Assembly (NCBI GenBank): GCA_965214035.1
Contig: OZ243932.1
Span: 1,488,001-1,552,000, forward strand
Source: JAJDYQ01 sp965214035
GTDB lineage: Bacteria; Pseudomonadota; Gammaproteobacteria; JAJDYQ01
Length of the DNA stretch: 64,000 bases
Direction: 5' to 3'
The notes below the pieces were generated by a model that had not been told where the DNA came from, did not search any database, and saw only the letters and a program-made list of their open reading frames with translations. This document shows positions 9,001-14,360 of the stretch, piece after piece. The translations under genes and the position numbers were made by a program. Each line of letters starts with the position of its first letter. Within the stretch, counting starts at the first letter, position 1.

Positions 9001-11336
9001 CCGTTAATATTGATGGAACCCGATGTCGGTGAAATATTGCTACCGGAAGAAACACCGACAGACAGCGAGGTATTACTACCATTTGCTGACCCACCCGTAC
9101 CGGTAATACTGATAGAACCCAATGTCGATGAAATATTGCTACCGGAAGAAACACCATAGGACACTGAGGCACGACTACTATTTGCTGACCCACCCGTACC
9201 GGTAATACTGATGGAACCCGATGTCGATGAAATATTGCCAAAGGAAAAAACACCATGGGACAGTGAGTCACTACTACTATTTGCTGACCCACCCGTACCG
9301 GTAATACTGATGGAACCCGATGTCGATGAAATATTGCTACCGGAAGAAACACCGTAGGACCGCGAGACTCCACTACCATTTGCCGACCTACTCGTACCGG
9401 TAATATTGATGGAACCCGATGTCGATGAAATATTGCCAGATGAAATATTGCCAAAGGAAAAAACACCATACGAGTCGCCTGACAGACTATTATCAGCGCC
9501 TGTTCCTCTCAGTGTGATATCGCCCGCATCGGAACTCAAGGTTGCACCATCCCCCAGGTAAATACCGGATATGAACTCCTCATTCACACCCGTCCCAAAA
9601 CCCATCGCCGACCCCACTCCCCCTACACCGCCACGAAAGGTAATGTCACCGCCATTGGTCACAATGGACGAACCATTCAGCATGCGGATATTGCCACCGT
9701 TCATCCCATCCTGATCGGCGATAAAATCGACACTGAGCGCCAGATTGCCGGCGCCACTTATGGCGACATCCGGGTTCATAATGATGGAGCCGTTCGCCAT
9801 CAGGGTCAGGGTCGGTATGAGGGTTGAGATCACGGTAGTGTTGGTCGCGGTGATGTTGGCGGCTACGGTGATATCACCGGCGGTCGTCGCATTGACTGTC
9901 GCCCCGGTCTGCACCGTTACGTTGGTGCCTGCCGACAGGGCGGTCTCTATGGTGACATTGGAGACATTGGCATTGGTTCCGGTGGTATTGAACACAGGAC
10001 TCATGGTGACGTTGTTGCTGCTGCCATTAACAATCGTAATATCTTCCGGGTCCAGCAGCCATTGTCCGGCCTGACCATTGCTGGCACCGGCATCGATTTT
10101 TATGCCGGAGACATCAAGGTAGCCGCCGGAGGTCTCTATCAGTCCGCCATCGCCGGATTGTGTACCGCCCTTCGCCGTGATTTTGCCATGGACGCGGGTG
10201 GCTTGATCGGACCAGATGACGACCTTGCCGCCCTTGCCGGTCGTGCCGGCATTGGCGTTGACTGTGACGTTCGGCCCGACCCAGGTAGCAGCAGCATTTT
10301 TTATCTTCGGGTTGGTGCCTTGATAGTCCCCGCCGATAAGGATTTCGCCACCATCACCCTGACCCTCACCCGATGCAACCACCATAGCATCACCGGTCAG
10401 TGCCACATTGTCACCCAGGATATGGATGGAGCCACCATCCGCATCGGCTGTTCTTGCCGAGGCATCCAGCACTCCGCTGTTATACACATCGCCACCATTG
10501 GCAATAAGCCGAATCTGGCCACCGGAGGTATCTATACGCCCCGCCTTAATCATGCCCTGGTTGTTGACCACCCGGCTGAATACATCTTTGCTGGCGGAAC
10601 CTGCCAGTATGGCCTGACCACCTTCAGATTGAATCACGCCGGAATTGTTGACTGCATTTTCCGCTTCGGCGGGATTCTCCAGGACTTGTTCATCAATGAC
10701 GAAACGAATCAGGCCGTCACCATCAAAGTCCAGTGTCATAACATCACCGGATATCAGGTTGACTCGGCCATAATCGGCGACTATCAGTCCTTCATTATCA
10801 ACCGATTTGCCGGCCAGAGTAATGGAACCGCCTCGAGCCGCTTGCAGGGTTCCACGATTAACGACAGAACCATCACCACTGATCAGTCTGAATTTACCAG
10901 AGAGGAAGTCTTTGGCATTCATGTTTGCAGAGGCCGCTACCAAACTATTGACATCCACTTTTGCCGTGCGACCAAATATCACTCCGTTGGGGTTCATCAG
11001 ATAGACATGGCCATTGGCGTCTATGCGACCAAATATCTGCGAGGCATTTTGATCAAATATGCGATTCAAAACCTGCGCGGATGAGGAGGGCTGGCTAAAC
11101 TGCACCAGTTCGTCGCCACTGAGATTGAAACTGTCCCAGTCGATCAGTAGCTGCGTTGACTGCTGCCGGATCTGCGTGGTTTTGTCGTTCGGGGTACTGA
11201 TTGAACCGGAACCACCCACTATCTGACCGCCGGCAGGGCCGGCCATTACACCTTGAAAAGCAGTGCCTCCAGCAATCAGCAGGGATATAGAGGCTGAAAG
11301 CGACCGGCGTTTAAGCTGTGCAGGCAGATGCTTCAT
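1..11336 (-). CDS. Giant two-partner secretion adhesin (TpsA, filamentous haemagglutinin type), 3' end beyond the window
   Basis: The minus frame is open from an ATG at 11336 to the window edge: 3778 codons and no stop. The N-terminus MKHLPAQLKRR followed by a hydrophobic stretch ending FQGVMA is a signal peptide. A TPS (haemagglutinin activity) domain follows, with the hallmark LMNPNGVIFGR at about residue 110. After about 400 residues the protein turns into long runs rich in Gly, Asn, Asp, Ser, Thr and Val. These have the look of a beta-helix and include repeats of 69, 27 and 32-34 residues and two 1.1-kb duplications. It should be secreted to the surface through the TpsB encoded 94 bases upstream, probably as an adhesin; that role is inferred from the family. 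An in-frame ATG 17 codons upstream (11387) could extend the N-terminus, and neither start has a strong ribosome binding site. The C-terminus and any release or toxin domain are not visible. Confidence 0.9.
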   Translation of the reverse strand, partial: MKHLPAQLKRRSLSASISLLIAGGTAFQGVMAGPAGGQIVGGSGSISTPNDKTTQIRQQSTQLLIDWDSFNLSGDELVQFSQPSSSAQVLNRIFDQNASQIFGRIDANGHVYLMNPNGVIFGRTAKVDVNSLVAASANMNAKDFLSGKFRLISGDGSVVNRGTLQAARGGSITLAGKSVDNEGLIVADYGRVNLISGDVMTLDFDGDGLIRFVIDEQVLENPAEAENAVNNSGVIQSEGGQAILAGSASKDVFSRVVNNQGMIKAGRIDTSGGQIRLIANGGDVYNSGVLDASARTADADGGSIHILGDNVALTGDAMVVASGEGQGDGGEILIGGDYQGTNPKIKNAAATWVGPNVTVNANAGTTGKGGKVVIWSDQATRVHGKITAKGGTQSGDGGLIETSGGYLDVSGIKIDAGASNGQAGQWLLDPEDITIVNGSSNNVTMSPVFNTTGTNANVSNVTIETALSAGTNVTVQTGATVNATTAGDITVAANITATNTTVISTLIPTLTLMANGSIIMNPDVAISGAGNLALSVDFIADQDGMNGGNIRMLNGSSIVTNGGDITFRGGVGGVGSAMGFGTGVNEEFISGIYLGDGATLSSDAGDITLRGTGADNSLSGDSYGVFSFGNISSGNISSTSGSINITGTSRSANGSGVSRSYGVSSGSNISSTSGSISITGTGGSANSSSDSLSHGVFSFGNISSTSGSISITGTGGSANSSRASVSYGVSSGSNISSTLGSISITGTGGSANGSNTSLSVGVSSGSNISPTSGSININGTGGSASGANPLSYGVFSFGNISSSGDISIMANTNISTGPAFFVGRPLNITAGNLTIMTNGDIMNGENASLTVANTTTISLGTGNASFGNISNDINFLNVTSAQDFTLNDSNGLTIGSSTVTGNLTINANGSIADNGIITVSGASRVATFNANLSGANGDVTLDTVGNDFNIINVTAANATIRDSNAIDLGASNVTGDLDVTAGGAVTDSGVLNVTGTATINANSGMSAITLDEAGNDFGTVELTGDDVTVVDSDGIVLGTSTVTGELDVTAGGAVTNSGALAVTGTASIDAGTDDITLGNVSNNFSTLEVTGRNVTVVDSNGIDLGASTVSGDLDVTAGGDITDSGTVMVMGMAQFTVPDAGSIILDSSASNYMGDVTFGSSAGTINDITIIDNSRFRIQRGGLSIAGDLNITTTSGNVIQRGAITVGGILNVSAGTDITLGMVTNDFSTVVLTGRNVTVMDRNGIVLGTSTVSGDLDITAGGAVTNSGELSVTGTATINANSGMSAITLDEAGNDFGTVELTGDDVTVVDSDGIVLGTSTVTGELDVTAGGAVTDSGVLNVIGTATINANSGMSAITLDEAGNDFGTVELTGDDVTVVDSDGIVLGTSTVTGDLDVTAGGAVTDSGVLNVTGTATINANSGMSAITLDEAGNDFGTVELTGDDVTVVDSDGIVLGTSTVTGELDVTAGGAVTNSGALAVTGTASIDAGTDDITLGNVSNNFSTLEVTGRNVTVVDSNGIDLGASTVSGDLDVTAGGDITDSGTVMVMGMAQFTVPDAGSIILDSSASNYMGDVTFGSSAGTINDITIIDNSRFRIQRGGLSIAGDLNITTTSGNVIQRGAITVGGILNVSAGTDITLGMVTNDFSTVVLTGRNVTVMDRNGIVLGTSTVSGDLDITAGGAVTNSGELSVTGTATINANSGMSAITLDEAGNDFGTVELTGDDVTVVDSDGIVLGTSTVTGELDVAAGGAVTNSGTLNVMGTASIDADTNDITLDNVSNNFGILELTGRNVTVVDSDDIGLGNSTISNNLNVTANGSIIVNKNVAISALGVMTFNVDFIADQDGMDGGNIRMLTSSSIVTNGGDITFRGGVGGMGSAMGVDTGLNDTDRTGIYLDNATLDASTGDININGNAAAGSYAGVLLQNSTAVSTTNGNLTITGNSTGFLATIIEGNTTVSTTDGNLTITGNSINSRGTVIAGGANVSTTGTGNLNITGNSTIGAGVEIYVSTVSTADGNLTITGNSARTIGVDISANATVSTTNGAITINGSADSGLFAGVDISGNAAINSTNSDINITGNSANGVGVDISANATVSAPNGTITLNGTGGTANTSIALTGSGTDPILNARDIQLIDNSTITAAGLFLETLNRRIMATGNLTVTTIGTDNGIRGGAGAILTVGGTTDINISGDAIGLTNASNNLNFLNVTSARDFTLNDSNGLTIGTSTLTGNLTINANGSIADNGIITVSGASRVATFNANLSGANGDVSLDTVGNNFNIINVTAANVTIRDRDAIDLGASNVTGDLNVTAGGAVTDSGVLNVTGTATINASSGMSAITLDEAGNNFGTVELTGDDVTVEDSNDIDLGASTVAGDLDVTAGGDITDSGTVMVMGTAQFTVPDAGSIILDSSASNYMGDVTFGSSAGMLNSVTIIDNSDFGIQDGLLVTGNLNIDVMGGNITQYGEIDVGGVGTFGASGDVTLDNADNDFTTVELTGSDVVVVDSDDIGLGNSTISNNLNVTANGSIIVNENAAISAPGVMTFNVDFIADQDGTGGGNIRMLNGSSIVTNGGDITFRGGVGGVGSAMGFGTGVNEEFISGIYLGDGATLSSGAGDITLRGTGADNSLSGDSYGVFSFGNISSTSGSINITGTSRSANGSNVSLSYGVFSFNGTISSTSGSISITGTGGSASGANPLSYGVSSGSNISSTSGSINITGTGGSASGANSLSIGVLSRNNINISSTLGSISITGTGGSANGSNTSLSVGVSSGSNISPTSGSINITGTSGSASGANPLSYGVYFLGDNISSSGNISIMANTNISTGPAFVIDRSLNITAGNLTMMTNGDIMNGENANLTIANTTTISLGTGSASFGNNDNNLNFLNVTSARDFTLNDSNGLTIGTSTLTGNLTINANGSIADNGIITVSGASRVATFNANLSGANGDVSLDTVGNNFNIINVTAANVTIRDRDAIDLGASNVTGDLNVTAGGAVTDSGVLNVTGTATINASSGMSAITLDEAGNNFGTVELTGDDVTVEDSNDIDLGASTVAGDLDVTAGGDITDSGTVMVMGTAQFTVPDAGSIILDSSASNYMGDVTFGSSAGMLNSVTIIDNSDFGIQDGLLVTGNLNIDVMGGNITQYGEIDVGGVGTFGASGDVTLDNADNDFTTVELTGSDVVVVDSDDIGLGNSTISNNLNVTANGSIIVNENAAISAPGVMTFNVDFIADQDGTGGGNIRMLNGSSIVTNGGDIDLRGMGVGSLAGVELDGATLRAGAGNIIINGTAVDGWGTYIRGNATVSTTNGDLTIIGTSTNNRGAYIQDNATVSTTGTGDLTITGNSTGNRGTSIAFNANVSTVNGNLTINGNSMMARGALVTESATVRTTGTGNLTITGTSTNDRAVVIGDNATVSTTDGNLTITGSSEDDRGAYIQGNATVSTTDGDLTITGDSVNGIGVDISLNTTTISAPNGIITLNGSGGAGNTSIALTGSGAGVILNARDIQMTDSSTTTAVGLDLQELSRRITATGNLTVTTIGADNGIVGGSNAVLTVGGITDINISGDAIGLINSSNDLTFLNVTSAQDFTLSDSDGLTIGTSTVTGNLTINANGSIADNGVITVSEASSVAVFNANLSGANGDVSLDTVGNNFNIINVTAANVTIRDSNAIDLGASNVTGDLNVTAGGAVTDSGILNVTGTANVDADMNAITLDEAGNNFGTVELTGDDVTVEDSDAIDLGASMVSGDLDVTAGGDITDSGTVMVMGTAQFTVPDAGSIILDSSASNYMGDVTF
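1020..1520. repeat. Tandem 81-bp (27-residue) adhesin repeats
   Basis: The string ccggtgatggtgag recurs at 1024, 1105 and 1186 with a period of 81 bases and continues in diverged form to about 1520. The coded unit runs NATVSTTDGNLTITG plus a variable tail. A second array of the same family lies at about 5030-5590. Confidence 0.8.
1618..2726. repeat. 1109-bp long direct repeat, copy 1 (partner 3643-4751)
   Basis: Every base I compared matches 3643-4751 at an offset of 2025, which is a multiple of three. The match starts at ccattggtcacaatgg and ends at ttgaggttgtt. It lies inside the adhesin gene and keeps the frame. Confidence 0.9.
2990..3480. repeat. Tandem 96-102-bp (32-34-residue) adhesin repeats
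   Basis: The string accggtaatantgatggaaccc recurs at about 3003, 3102, 3204, 3300 and 3402. The coded unit contains NISSTSGSINITGTGGSA followed by a SxGVSSGS-like tail. A second array of the same family with variant spacing lies at about 8950-9480. Confidence 0.8.
3643..4751. repeat. 1109-bp long direct repeat, copy 2 (partner 1618-2726)
   Basis: Second copy of the adhesin module. Beyond 4751 the sequence departs from copy 1: tggaggcatt here, atcgttattg there. Apparently perfect identity implies a recent duplication or ongoing gene conversion. Confidence 0.9.
6105..7169. repeat. 1065-bp long direct repeat, copy 1 (partner 7356-8420)
   Basis: Matches 7356-8420 at an offset of 1251 (417 codons). 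The left boundary is gccgcaacatcc against gccgtaacatcc. The right boundary is gcctgtcac followed by cgtacttg here and gttgcttg in the partner. Separate from the 2025-offset pair. Confidence 0.88.
6900..7560. repeat. Tandem 207-bp (69-residue) adhesin repeats
   Basis: Units with the core TGDLDVTAGG, TDSG, NVTGTA, ITLDEAGNNFGTVELTG and DDVTVEDSD recur every 207 bp, for example gccgtcacgtccagg at 7144 and gccgtaacatccag at 7351. Diverged versions recur across about 60-8500. They code for a beta-helix-like repeat. Confidence 0.8.
7356..8420. repeat. 1065-bp long direct repeat, copy 2 (partner 6105-7169)
   Basis: Second member of the 1251-offset pair. Between the two copies lies one extra 207-bp unit. 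The duplication therefore probably arose by unequal exchange between 207-bp repeats (inference). Confidence 0.88.
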
Positions 11337-11430
11337 CCGTAGAATACATCCAGATCGACAGCTAACACCAGCTTCTCCAGGCCACATTCTAACCAGGGGC
11401 TATACTGTATGTGCATAGGTTCGTAAGCCA

Positions 11431-13200
11431 TTAGAACAACACCGTCTCAAGATTAAAAAATACCTGAGGCCGACGTCCATTACTAGGAAACGGCGAACCC
11501 ATCATCGGCCAGGCAGTCGTTATTTTAGCCGTGAATGCGTCAGGTACGGCAATTTGAGCACCAATCCCCCAGCCTTTCAAGCTCGCTGTCTTATCTTCTG
11601 ACAAGAGCGGATCAATCCGCTCACCATAAGCCCATTCGGCAAAGGCCGATATGGTGAAAATCTTACCCCACTTAAGATTATCAAATGGTGATTGTTTATC
11701 GGCAAAGCCCGGAGCGTTCCAGATATGTTCACCGGATACAAAAATACCGCGATCCATGGTAGCTTCAGAGGCTGAATAGGCCCTGACGCTATCCGGCCCG
11801 CCCATAGCAAACTGTTCCAGTCCCAGCAGAGGATTTGAGGTATATTGATAAGATGTACGAAACAGGAACGAGCGCGTAGGACTCATCGTTTGCAGGCGGG
11901 TATAATTGATATTGAGCTTGTCGAATCGAGCGCCCACAAAATCACCTGACCCAAGACGCCGACTCGAACCCTCATCATTATAGGCATTCATCGCTCCAAG
12001 CCACTGCGGCTCACCATGATGCAACTGCACCACCAGATTATTAAAACTCTGTGTCTCTGCATCAAGAAAATCCAGCCCGTATTCCACCGAAATAACCGCC
12101 AGATTATCTCTCGCAAGAAGCAAATCACCCTGAAAGGTTTTGGTGGCTTTGCGGGTAATTGAATACAACCAATGCGCGTTACGTGTACGCCCTCGCTCAA
12201 ACCGATCTCTGAATCGCAGGTGAATGTTTTTCGATTGCCCGGTAATCCCCACAATGCCCGTGCCTGAGCTATCTATGGTAAAGGCATTTTCATCCTGTCC
12301 AAGCTCAATTCGATACCGGGGCTCAAACAGCATTTGACTATATTCAAAAGCCAGAAAATCAGACAGAGAGGGATCAAATGATTGCTGAAATGTCAGATTC
12401 AGTTGATCTGCCCTACTAAACATATTGAATACCTTCAGATTAGCCTGGGCAACATATTCACCTGTGAAACGGGAGCCCTGATTGCCCAGGGCGAAGGTCA
12501 TATTGCCGCCCCTTTCTTCTTGAACCTTCAGCACCAGATCAGAGCTGCCTGTTTCTTCGCCCGGCTGAAATACACCAAACGATATTAGCCCCGGATAATC
12601 CCCCATTCTGACAGATGCAGATTCAACATCACTGCTGATTAATGGCTGCCCCAGCATGTCTGCAAAGGGCTGCGCAATCATGTCAGGGTCATACTTTCTG
12701 TTGCCTTCAACCAGTACCCTTCCCAAGACCCCCTCAAGGACCTGAATGGTGACAATTCCATCCTCAACGGTCTGCACGGGAATAAAGGCATGCGCGACAA
12801 TAAAACCTCTTTCCCGGTACAGGTCGGTAATGCGATTGGCCAGTTCCTGTAATTCACCAATTGTCATCCCGTCCGGCCTGGTCGCTCTATCTTCTTCAAT
12901 AATACGCCAGATATCGTCAACAAAAAATCCTTTCTCAGGCCGATCCTGAGCACCTCGCAAATCAAATGCGTTTATCTCAATTCGAGGGCCTCCGGCCACT
13001 CCCAGTGGACGGTCAACCACAGGGGGCACAATATATTTCCCCGGCTCAGGCTCCAGATCAGGGTAAACAAAGATATCCTGAGGAATCTGCGCAGCAGGCT
13101 TTGCTGCATCGGGAAGATTTTCGGGCAGCTGTGCATATAAGCCATCTGCCCACAGAATAGAAAAACATACGCCCATTAACAGTGGATAAACGTGCTTCAT
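11431..13200 (-). CDS. TpsB outer-membrane transporter (ShlB/FhaC/HecB family)
   Basis: 589 residues, the usual size for a TpsB. An N-terminal signal peptide (cleavage after GLYA at about 23) is followed by a proline-rich stretch, a POTRA domain at roughly 75-210 (ITDLYRERGFIVAHAFIPVQ, then VLEGVLGRV) and a C-terminal 16-strand barrel. The conserved VRAYSASEA, equivalent to the VRGY motif of FhaC, sits in the barrel, and the protein ends in aromatic FFNLETVLF as outer-membrane barrels do. It recognises the TPS domain of its partner in the periplasm and threads it through the outer membrane without ATP. The partner starts 94 bases downstream on the same strand, so the two form a TPS operon in the tpsB-tpsA order. 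Confidence 0.93.
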   Translation of the reverse strand: MKHVYPLLMGVCFSILWADGLYAQLPENLPDAAKPAAQIPQDIFVYPDLEPEPGKYIVPPVVDRPLGVAGGPRIEINAFDLRGAQDRPEKGFFVDDIWRIIEEDRATRPDGMTIGELQELANRITDLYRERGFIVAHAFIPVQTVEDGIVTIQVLEGVLGRVLVEGNRKYDPDMIAQPFADMLGQPLISSDVESASVRMGDYPGLISFGVFQPGEETGSSDLVLKVQEERGGNMTFALGNQGSRFTGEYVAQANLKVFNMFSRADQLNLTFQQSFDPSLSDFLAFEYSQMLFEPRYRIELGQDENAFTIDSSGTGIVGITGQSKNIHLRFRDRFERGRTRNAHWLYSITRKATKTFQGDLLLARDNLAVISVEYGLDFLDAETQSFNNLVVQLHHGEPQWLGAMNAYNDEGSSRRLGSGDFVGARFDKLNINYTRLQTMSPTRSFLFRTSYQYTSNPLLGLEQFAMGGPDSVRAYSASEATMDRGIFVSGEHIWNAPGFADKQSPFDNLKWGKIFTISAFAEWAYGERIDPLLSEDKTASLKGWGIGAQIAVPDAFTAKITTAWPMMGSPFPSNGRRPQVFFNLETVLF

Positions 13201-13283
13201 CTAATATGCTTGCAGACCCCGCTTCCCGTATCACATAATTGATTGGTTGTTTTTGTCGATTGCTTCCCTGACACCGGATTACT

Positions 13284-13312
13284 ATCGTAATGAAGCAGAA
13301 TGGGAAAGTCAA
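13284..13312 (-). promoter_or_regulatory. Sigma-70 promoter for tpsB-tpsA
   Basis: On the minus strand TTGACT (13307-13312), a 17-base spacer and TACGAT (13284-13289) lie about 85 bases before the tpsB start, inside the 209-base gap after ssb. Both boxes are close to consensus. Confidence 0.65.
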
Positions 13313-13409
13313 TCGCCAAATATTCTCGAAATCCGCATTAACTCAATGAAATCAATAGAAAATTGCTTAATGCGGCTGCTGGGAGGTCTGGCCAGGCCCC
13401 TGTTATGCC

Positions 13410-13868
13410 CTAAAACGGGATATCATCGTCAAAATCATCGGCATCGGGCTTTGATTCGGCCGAATCGGCAGCCTGTGGCTGCCGTGCCGGTGCGGCTGAA
13501 GAACGATTCTCAGGCGAGCCCGCACCTGACCGACTGCCAAGCATCTGCATTTCATTCGCTATGATCTCAGTGGTATAGCGATCATTGCCCGATTTATCCG
13601 TCCATTTTCGGGTTTGTAGCTTGCCTTCGATATAGACCTGCGAACCTTTGCGCAGGTATTCGCCGACGACTTCAGCCAGTCGGCTAAAAAATACGACGTT
13701 GTGCCACTCCGTCTTTTCCTGTGTCTCGCCGGTATTTTTATCTTTCCAGGAGTCGTTGGTGGCTACCGTAACATTGGCCACGGCCGAACCTCCCTGGCTG
13801 TATCTCACTTCAGGGTCCTTACCCAAATTTCCAATCAGCATAACCTTGTTTACACCTCTGGCAGCCAT
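13410..13868 (-). CDS. ssb: Single-stranded DNA-binding protein
   Basis: 152 residues. The start has a good ribosome binding site (GAGGAG, 8 bases upstream). The OB-fold covers residues 1-110 (VNKVMLIGNLGKDPEVRY, then KTEWHNVVFF). A disordered Ser/Ala/Pro linker leads to the acidic tip DFDDDIPF that docks partner proteins. It protects single-stranded DNA in replication, repair and recombination. It faces uvrA divergently, as in many gammaproteobacteria. At 152 residues it is shorter than E. coli SSB (178), the difference being in the linker. Confidence 0.98.
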   Translation of the reverse strand: MAARGVNKVMLIGNLGKDPEVRYSQGGSAVANVTVATNDSWKDKNTGETQEKTEWHNVVFFSRLAEVVGEYLRKGSQVYIEGKLQTRKWTDKSGNDRYTTEIIANEMQMLGSRSGAGSPENRSSAAPARQPQAADSAESKPDADDFDDDIPF

Positions 13869-13928
13869 GGCTGTCTCTCCTCATGCATTACATTCATTAT
13901 TCGGGATAGTCCCGACCATCAATAGGGG

Positions 13929-13957
13929 AATATACCAGGAAATTCTGCACAAGTCTA
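13929..13957 (-). promoter_or_regulatory. Probable ssb promoter with extended -10
   Basis: The minus strand carries TGG-TATATT (-10 at 13929-13934) with TAGACT 17 bases upstream (13952-13957), 60 bases before the ssb start. A small hairpin (cggga-tag-tcccg, 13902-13914) lies in the leader. Confidence 0.4.
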
Positions 13958-14360
13958 TCTCTAGTGTCATCCATGATGAGACATCATTCTGAAAAGTAAA
14001 CGATATTGCCGCCAGAACATTAGCCTCAAGGCGTGTATTGGAGGAGCAGAAAAGCAATATCGGGATAAGCTCTCTTCAAGGCTATTCAACACAAACCATA
14101 CCTGCTGATACCCGAGGAAGCGAAAAAAGGACTCTCACCCGCTGCTCTTCAGGCTCATTTCAGCATTGGAAAGCACCCATCTGACTTGTCGGATCCTGGA
14201 TAAAGCCACTGACTCTGGCTTATTATTAATTCTGGCAGCACATCGCTGTGGGGCGAAAATGCTGATTCAATCAGATTGTTCATAAACTGATATGCTAGTT
14301 TTTTTGCACGCCAACTGCCCTCAAATGTATCATTGACCGCTTTCTACGCGGGCTAATAGC
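13958..14360. other. Rest of the ssb-uvrA intergenic region
   Basis: About 400 bases without a credible gene on either strand. A TGATATGCT extended -10-like string at about 14297-14305 could serve uvrA. I looked for a LexA site (CTGT-N8-ACAG) and found none. Confidence 0.4.

Noticed and set aside
88..9469. Many long plus-strand frames (for example 88-1074, 4174-5328, 6697-7884) opposite the adhesin
   Set aside because: They repeat with the adhesin repeats, are Ser/Pro/Val/Leu-rich shadow translations and have no ribosome binding sites. The minus frame is open throughout and has a signal peptide and a TPS domain.
10062..11084. 340-codon plus-strand frame
   Set aside because: Antisense to the conserved TPS domain of the adhesin; no family features.
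13869..14360. LexA (SOS) box expected before uvrA or ssb
   Set aside because: No CTGT-N8-ACAG or near match seen on reading the whole interval.
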